Of a stretch of DNA of 24,959 nucleotides, positions 21,376 to 24,959 are shown piece by piece. The position numbers were made by a program, and so were the translations under genes. The number at the start of each line of letters is the position of its first letter. Positions within the stretch are counted from its first letter, which is position 1. The DNA is from Micractinium sp. NFX-FRZ (Eukaryota; Chlorophyta; Trebouxiophyceae; Chlorellales; Chlorellaceae), in contig JAPTJF010000645.1 of the NCBI GenBank assembly GCA_029339195.1, forward strand, positions 1 to 24,959, given 5' to 3'. Under the pieces are notes generated by a model. The model worked only from the letters and a program-made list of their open reading frames with translations, was not told the origin of the DNA and searched no databases.

Positions 21376-21842
21376 GAGTCAAGGATGAGCCCACAGAGCA
21401 GCAGGCGGCATCAGATAGCGCGACAGACCTCGTAGTTGACTTGACCGGCGACAGCGACGACGACGAGGCAGAAAAAGGGGAGCGCACACAGCAGCAGCAG
21501 CAGCAGCAGCATGGGACGGCAGCACAGGCGGCACCCGGGCGGCAGGAGAGTGTGGGGAGGGAAGCCGGCAGCGACGCCGGCTCGGCTGCAGCAGCAACGG
21601 CGTGCTGTCCTGCTGAGGGGCGCAGCGGCGGCGGCAGCACACTCAAGCCCGTGGCCGGGCCGCCCGCAGCAGCGCCCCAGCAGGAAAAGTCGCAGCACCA
21701 GTTGAAGCAGGTGCGCCTGAGCTGGCCAGCGCAGGCGCGGGCGAGCCAGCAGCGCGCTCTGCCAGCCCCACTCAAGCACAGACAGGCGCACGAGGAGCGG
21801 GCGCCAGCGGGCCACGGGCTGGCAGCGGTGGCGCAGCATGAC

Positions 21843-21875
<33 letters not shown>

Positions 21876-22052
21876 GCGGCGGCTGCGGTGGGCGGCACTG
21901 GAGAGTATGCAGATAACTATGGGTTTGACGCTCTCGATGGGGAGAGCCCGGAGCAGCGGCAGCTGCAGGCCCATGAGCGTGTGTCGGCGGGGCTGCATGG
22001 CAGGGCCACGGTGCGGCAGGCGCTGCATGCGGCTGGCCGCGTGCCGCAGTAG
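11211..22052 (+). CDS. Cytosine-C5 DNA methyltransferase with BAH-like region and Q/E-rich tail
   Basis: Exons: 11211-12292, 12590-12727, 13046-13130, 13621-13714, 13975-14122, 14318-14382, 14660-14761, 14979-15055, 15302-15397, 15605-15647, 15771-15812, 15907-16022, 16247-16306, 16698-16805, 17159-17212, 17453-17543, 17808-17884, 18310-18418, 18664-18777, 18965-19075, 19401-19475, 20023-22052. Phases fit throughout, giving about 1638 aa. It should methylate cytosine in nuclear DNA using AdoMet. Residues 1-360 are disordered with an NLS-like PAKRRR (~158). A BAH-like region spans about 390-520. Catalytic motifs: I FCGVGG (581-586), IV SPPCQS with catalytic Cys671, VI LEEV (711-714; usually ENV), VIII-like YGAGNARQRCWLLAA (763-777), IX TVAEAIGDLP (833), HPERR...ECKWLQ, X GNAVPP (963). 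No chromodomain or second BAH was found. The tail (about 985-1638) is Glu- then Gln-rich with PAKRQR, SUMO-type motifs and poly-Q. Introns after exons 11, 15 and 20 appear to be GC-AG; the exon-11 junction has a GT-AG alternative (15815 to about 15867). Confidence 0.88.
12758..12776 (+). repeat. (TCAA)n microsatellite, inverted partner of 13566-13584
   Basis: Nineteen bases in the intron before exon 3 of the methyltransferase are the exact reverse complement of 13566-13584 in the intron after exon 3. Confidence 0.95.
13566..13592 (+). repeat. (TTGA)n microsatellite, inverted partner of 12758-12776
   Basis: A 27-base CAATTGATTGA... run lies in the intron after exon 3, just upstream of the exon 4 acceptor. 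Its first 19 bases pair perfectly with the tract in the preceding intron. Confidence 0.95.
17058..17114 (+). repeat. Direct repeat containing TTGCAG acceptor-like sites
   Basis: CCTTGCAGCAACTGCCAAT occurs at about 17058-17076 and 17095-17113, one base different just after the unit (TTTG/TCTG), inside the intron upstream of the motif VIII exon. Both copies hold a TTGCAG that could act as a decoy acceptor. Confidence 0.85.
17697..17760 (+). repeat. (CCTG)n microsatellite in a methyltransferase intron
   Basis: A run of CCTGCCTG/CCGCCTG tetranucleotides lies in the intron between exons 16 and 17, with a further short run directly before the acceptor at 17807. Confidence 0.9.
18581..18632 (+). 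repeat. 13-bp minisatellite, 4 perfect copies
   Basis: The unit TGCCCCTGACACC is repeated four times without change in the intron between exons 18 and 19, followed by a degenerate partial copy. It lies about 30 bases upstream of the acceptor at 18663. Confidence 0.95.
19115..19200 (+). repeat. CCTG/CCCG-rich tract in a methyltransferase intron
   Basis: Degenerate CCTGCCTGCCCG tetranucleotides lie in the intron between exons 20 and 21, the third intron of this gene region with the same simple-repeat type. Confidence 0.8.
19444..19645 (+). repeat. Three tandem copies of the exon-21 end plus splice donor
   Basis: The segment encoding GTQDDKYNQV and its donor GTCG|GTGAGC occurs in the exon (19446-19481) and twice more in the following intron, at about 19512-19547 and 19610-19645. 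The second copy differs at one base from the first over 34 bases and the third at three. Each copy keeps an intact donor. The spacer after copy 1 contains TTAGGGTTAGGTTTGGG, which resembles TTTAGGG telomeric repeats. Confidence 0.9.
20661..20690 (+). repeat. In-frame (CAG)10, poly-Gln
   Basis: Ten uninterrupted CAG codons lie in the last exon of the methyltransferase, within a longer Gln/Val/Pro-rich stretch. Confidence 0.95.
21327..21374 (+). repeat. In-frame (CAG)16, poly-Gln
   Basis: Sixteen uninterrupted CAG codons, preceded by a shorter CAG run after one GAG, end immediately before the VKDE motif (21378). Pure CAG runs are prone to length change. Confidence 0.95.
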
Positions 22053-22429
22053 GCAGCCTCTCGACCACCAGCTCGGTAGCCCTAGGCATTGGGCACAGAC
22101 CCAACACCAGGACTCGGCATTGCGCACAGCATTGCACACAGCAGAGCAATGGGCTGGCTGACGCCGGCCACCCGCACCAGACCCCACTGCCTTTTGGTGA
22201 CGTGCTCTCTGTCCGACTTTGCACCCGGAGCAGGGGCTCCCAAGCACTGCAGTTTTCTCTCCTCTTGCATGCCCTATACATCGTGTATCTCACCAACCAC
22301 CCTGCTCCCTGCCTGCTTCCCATTCTTCGACTCGACCACACATCACCCCAGCTGTGCACTTGCCACCAAGCCTGTTGACGCCTGCCTGGTATCACCTCTG
22401 TTGTGACAACCACACCACAGCGCTGCATC
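22053..22429. other. Convergent 3' flanks of the methyltransferase and Gly-rich genes
   Basis: No coding exon was recognised between the TAG of the methyltransferase and the stop of the minus-strand gene. No AATAAA or TGTAA is present on the + strand. The region holds the two 3' UTRs. Confidence 0.5.
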
Positions 22430-23479
22430 TCAGCTCAGCCGCTTACATCCCGGCGCGCTGGCATCAAGCTTGCACACGGATGCTTGCAGGGAATGAAGCG
22501 TCTGCTCCATGTCTTCCAGCCGGTTCTGCTGCTTCAGCACCAGCTTAGTCAGCTCTGCCCACTCATCACTGTCCTGCCTGGCTGCTCGTCCCTGCTGCTG
22601 CTGCTGGCCGGTAGTGCTGCTGCCATCGCTGCTGCCGCTTGGTGGGTCCAGGCTCTGTGGCTGCTGCGGTCCTGCGCGCGCTAGCGCGCCACCGCCTGGT
22701 CGGTGGGAGGTGAGAATGAGGGGAAACGGGGGTAAGGTGTGGTCGTAGCGCAACCAGAACGTGCCAAGTCGGGCATGCAGCTCTCTATCTCGACAGGGGC
22801 AGGTTAAGCAGGGGCACAAAGGGGGATGCCCCTCAGCCCAGTCCCCAGTGACAGCAGTGCACTTGCCTGGCAGCTGTTGGGTGCTGCCTGTTAGTAGCGT
22901 CGGGTCCTGCCACGTGGACGCGCCGCCCTGTGGCGCTGCTATTGTCGCTAATTGCTGCTGCTGCTGCCGCTGCTGCTGTTCTCGGATGGTTGTCTGCAGC
23001 GGCTGCGGCAGCCGCGCCAGCAGCTGCTGCCCCGCCGCCTGCGCCGCAGCCGTGGCGCTCTGCAGCGCCTGCGGAGTGATGAACAGGCCCGCTCCCCAGC
23101 CGTACCCCAGCATGACGCCGCAGCCAGCGCCCGCGTCCAAGCCGCGCACCCCTAGTGCCCGCACGCGTCCACGGGCGCTGCTGAACAAGCCGCCGCTTGC
23201 GTGGTTGAGGCTGCCCAGGCTGGTGGCCAGCGAGGCGGCCAGCTGGCCGACGACAGGGATGGAGTGCAGGCTGATGGGCGACACCAGGCCCAGCCCGGCG
23301 CCACAGCCTGCAAACAGGCCGGCGCCGGTGGAGCCAACGCGTAGCTCTACGGGTGGCAGGGGCATGGCGGGCTGCAGGAATGGGAGGGACGCGCGACGGC
23401 CCGTGGGCAGCAGGCAGGCGGCGGCGGCGGTGACGGGCGGGTGGCGGCACTGTTCAGCCAGCACGAGTTCTGCTGGCAC
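22430..23479 (-). CDS. Gly-rich conserved-looking protein with C-terminal coiled coil
   Basis: The minus strand is open from 23479 to 22430 (349 aa unspliced). A GC-AG intron at 22866-22696 (171 bases, CCAG|GCAAGT ... GACCAG|GC, phase 1 on both sides) fits well and removes a Cys/His/Pro-rich stretch unlike the rest. This gives 292 aa from 23479 or 254 aa from Met 23365 (MPLPPVELRVGS). The second start is attractive because CTGCAG just upstream could end a 5' UTR intron. The N-terminal half has repeated Gly patterns (STGAGLFAGCGAGLG, AGCGVMLGYGWGAG) around a moderately hydrophobic stretch (IPVVGQLAASLA), suggesting membrane or pore-type packing. A Gln-rich linker leads to a predicted coiled coil (WAELTKLVLKQQNRLEDMEQ). 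The Gly-rich part loosely resembles plant cadmium-induced AS8-like proteins; this is recalled, not tested. Function is unknown. Confidence 0.6.
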   Translation of the reverse strand: MPAELVLAEQCRHPPVTAAAACLLPTGRRASLPFLQPAMPLPPVELRVGSTGAGLFAGCGAGLGLVSPISLHSIPVVGQLAASLATSLGSLNHASGGLFSSARGRVRALGVRGLDAGAGCGVMLGYGWGAGLFITPQALQSATAAAQAAGQQLLARLPQPLQTTIREQQQRQQQQQLATIAAPQGGASTWQDPTLLTGSTQQLPGKCTAVTGDWAEGHPPLCPCLTCPCRDRELHARLGTFWLRYDHTLPPFPLILTSHRPGGGALARAGPQQPQSLDPPSGSSDGSSTTGQQQQQGRAARQDSDEWAELTKLVLKQQNRLEDMEQTLHSLQASVCKLDASAPGCKRLS

Positions 23480-23870
23480 CGCTGTTCTGACTCAACAATT
23501 CAAGCAATTGATCATTTTCAAGCCCGGCACAGCTGCCCAGAACGCCTGCTGGGAGACCCGGCCTCGCGAGGCAACTTTCGGCAACCCGGCCCGGCCTTGC
23601 CTCCCGCATACCTGCCCGGGATCGGGCTATCTGAAAGTCTTGCGGGTGTCGATTTAATGCCCTCCACGCGGTGGCCGGTCTCCCCGCCACGGCAGCAGGA
23701 AGCGGCGAGCCGTTGCCGGGCCAGCAAGCGTTCAGGGCGCTCTTGGACACTTGGATAGTTGTTTGAGACTTCCAAAATGATGAATGCAGCTGAACTCCAG
23801 TCAGCCATTTCGCCAGTTCACGCGTCACTCGCTCGCGCCTCGCCCGTGTCCTCCTCCACTCCCAACGCAG
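23480..23870. promoter_or_regulatory. Divergent promoter between the Gly-rich gene and the last gene
   Basis: This gap between the divergent start codons includes a relatively AT-rich patch at 23490-23520 (TTCAAGCAATTGATCATTTTCAA). A + strand in-frame Met at 23784 would extend the right-hand gene into it. CCCAACGCAG directly before ATG 23871 could end a 5' UTR intron. Confidence 0.4.
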
Positions 23871-24959
23871 ATGCAACTGGCTCGGGCAGCTGTGCGCATC
23901 GCAAGTCAGCATCCTCCGCAGCTCCGGAGGATGGCCAGGATGCTCCGCACCCCTGCGGCGTCTGCCGCCGGCTGGCGGCGCCGACTGCGCGCCACCGCAG
24001 CTCCTGCCTCCTTCCTGGGCCTTGCCGCCCCGATGCGCAGCAGTATGCTGGCGCCCAGTCGCCTGCACCGTGCGCTTTCGGTTTCAGATGGGCGAGCCGG
24101 CAGCCACCGCCGCCGCTGCACCTGCTGCTACCGAGCAGGAGGAGCAGGCGCAGGTGAGGGAGTGTGAGGGTGGTCCGCAGCACATGTGTGTCTTGCGGCA
24201 TCCAGTGTAACCTCAATCTGCTGCGTACAGTCTGCACAGCGGCAGCCCGTGCTGGCCTGCGGCAATCTAGCCACCACCATTGGAGCTGCAGGCTCTATGG
24301 ACTTGCTGCTCATGCTGCCCCCGCACGCACCCTACCAACCACACCCGCCTGCCACGCGTGCTGCACAGGCATGCTGCGACACTGGGCCTGCGGTTTCGCT
24401 GTTTAATCCTCCTGCCCTTACTGCACATCTACTCGTTGTTGCATTGCACCGGCACCCTGCGCTGCAGACATGCTGCGCTGGGTGACGCCGGACCACCCCA
24501 CGGTGCAGAGCGCCCTGCGGGAGCACAGCAGGCGCGTGGCAGGGCCTGGGTTCCAGGGCGTTGGTGTGTGGTGCTGGTAGTGCCTTCTTGTGTGACTCTT
24601 CATGCAGTGCGCCCTGTGCTCAGACTATTGCCGGCTTACTCCAACAACACCTGAAAATCAAAGCATGGCGCTTGGCCTGCCTCACTCTTAGAGCTGCCCC
24701 TACTTGTGTATGCGGTCGGCTTGTGGGGCAATGTTCCCGAAAGCTGCTGCACGGGCTGTTGCTGTTTCTGTCCTCTCACACACACCTGCTATTGTTCCCC
24801 TGCTTTGCACCTGCCGCTGCGCTCTCATCCCCCGCTGCAAACTGGTGGCACATTGCACCAGCGGGGCTTGCATCGGCTGCTACTGCCTTCACACTCACAC
24901 CCTGCCCCGTTGGTTGTGCTGACTTGCCTGCCTGCTGCAGGCTGGTGGCGCAGTGCACC
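23871..24959 (+). CDS. Organelle-targeted protein, 3' end outside window, function unknown
   Basis: From ATG 23871 the first about 75 residues are Arg/Ala/Ser/Met-rich with no acidic residue before SVSDG (MQLARAAVRIASQHPPQLRR...), a convincing mitochondrial or plastid presequence. A GT donor follows GCAG at 24153. Later candidate exons are 24231 onward (SAQRQPVLACGNLATTIGAA), 24468-24559 (DMLRWVTPDHPTVQSALREH) and 24941 onward (LVAQCT), which runs off the window. The frames of the presequence and of the exon-1 end (EPAATAAAAPAATEQEEQAQ, another frame) do not join simply. Either an extra splice or a one-base sequence problem lies near 24080, or the start is ATG 24088. No family was recognised. 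Only the targeting-type N-terminus and the DMLRW exon are well supported. Confidence 0.4.
24834..24859 (+). repeat. Decayed copy of the exon start at 24934-24959
   Basis: GCTGCAAACTGGTGGCACAT... matches GCTGCAGGCTGGTGGCGCAG... exactly 100 bases downstream at 22 of 26 positions. The acceptor AG of the downstream copy is AA here, so this copy cannot be spliced as the other is. Confidence 0.75.

Noticed and set aside
21143..21898. Minus-strand frame rich in poly-Cys and poly-Ser
   Set aside because: It is the antisense reading of the CAG tracts in the methyltransferase tail.

Overview
This window is nuclear DNA from a GC-rich, intron-rich eukaryote, most likely a green alga (Chlorophyta, perhaps a Chlorella-like trebouxiophyte). 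Reasons: genes are split into many short exons with GTGAG/GTAGG donors and CTGCAG acceptors; the protein families are plant/algal; introns carry CCTG-type microsatellites; and some proteins have long Q/A/E-rich tails. The TGTAA polyadenylation signal typical of Chlamydomonas does not stand out after the stop codons, and one gene has AATAAA. No rRNA, tRNA, CRISPR array, transposase or reverse transcriptase was recognised. All exon models were built by eye from splice sites, codon phase and family motifs.

Layout, left to right: (1) + strand, 296-3762, a class-3 (alpha/beta-hydrolase) lipase lacking its 5' end, 10 exons, catalytic Ser/Asp/His all visible. (2) + strand, 4255-7031, a predicted secreted/single-pass membrane protein: signal peptide, Cys-rich PAN-like region, two small repeated domains, one transmembrane helix and a Pro/Gln/Tyr-rich cytoplasmic tail. 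(3) - strand, 9070-7597, a small (129 aa) protein with a mitochondrial-type presequence and unknown function. (4) - strand, 10864-9482, COP9 signalosome subunit 8 (CSN8, 195 aa). (5) + strand, 11211-22052, a 22-exon cytosine-C5 DNA methyltransferase of about 1638 aa with a disordered N-terminus, a BAH-like region, a complete catalytic domain and a 650-residue Q/E-rich tail. (6) - strand, 23479-22430, a glycine-rich protein with a C-terminal coiled coil. (7) + strand, from 23871 past the window end, an organelle-targeted protein, incomplete.

CSN8 and the methyltransferase are head to head across about 350 bp, and genes 6 and 7 are head to head across about 390-500 bp, so both gaps are candidate bidirectional promoters. 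Gene pairs 2/3 and 5/6 converge.

The methyltransferase is the most unusual locus. Its motif VI reads EEV rather than ENV. Its motif IV context and single BAH-like region recall the fungal DIM-2/RID/Masc1 group more than plant MET1 or chromomethylases. Its tail pairs two SUMO-interacting-type motifs with two SUMOylation-consensus lysines and long CAG tracts. The gene appears to use up to three GC-AG introns, has a triplicated exon end with intact splice donors, and has perfectly complementary microsatellites in the introns flanking exon 3.
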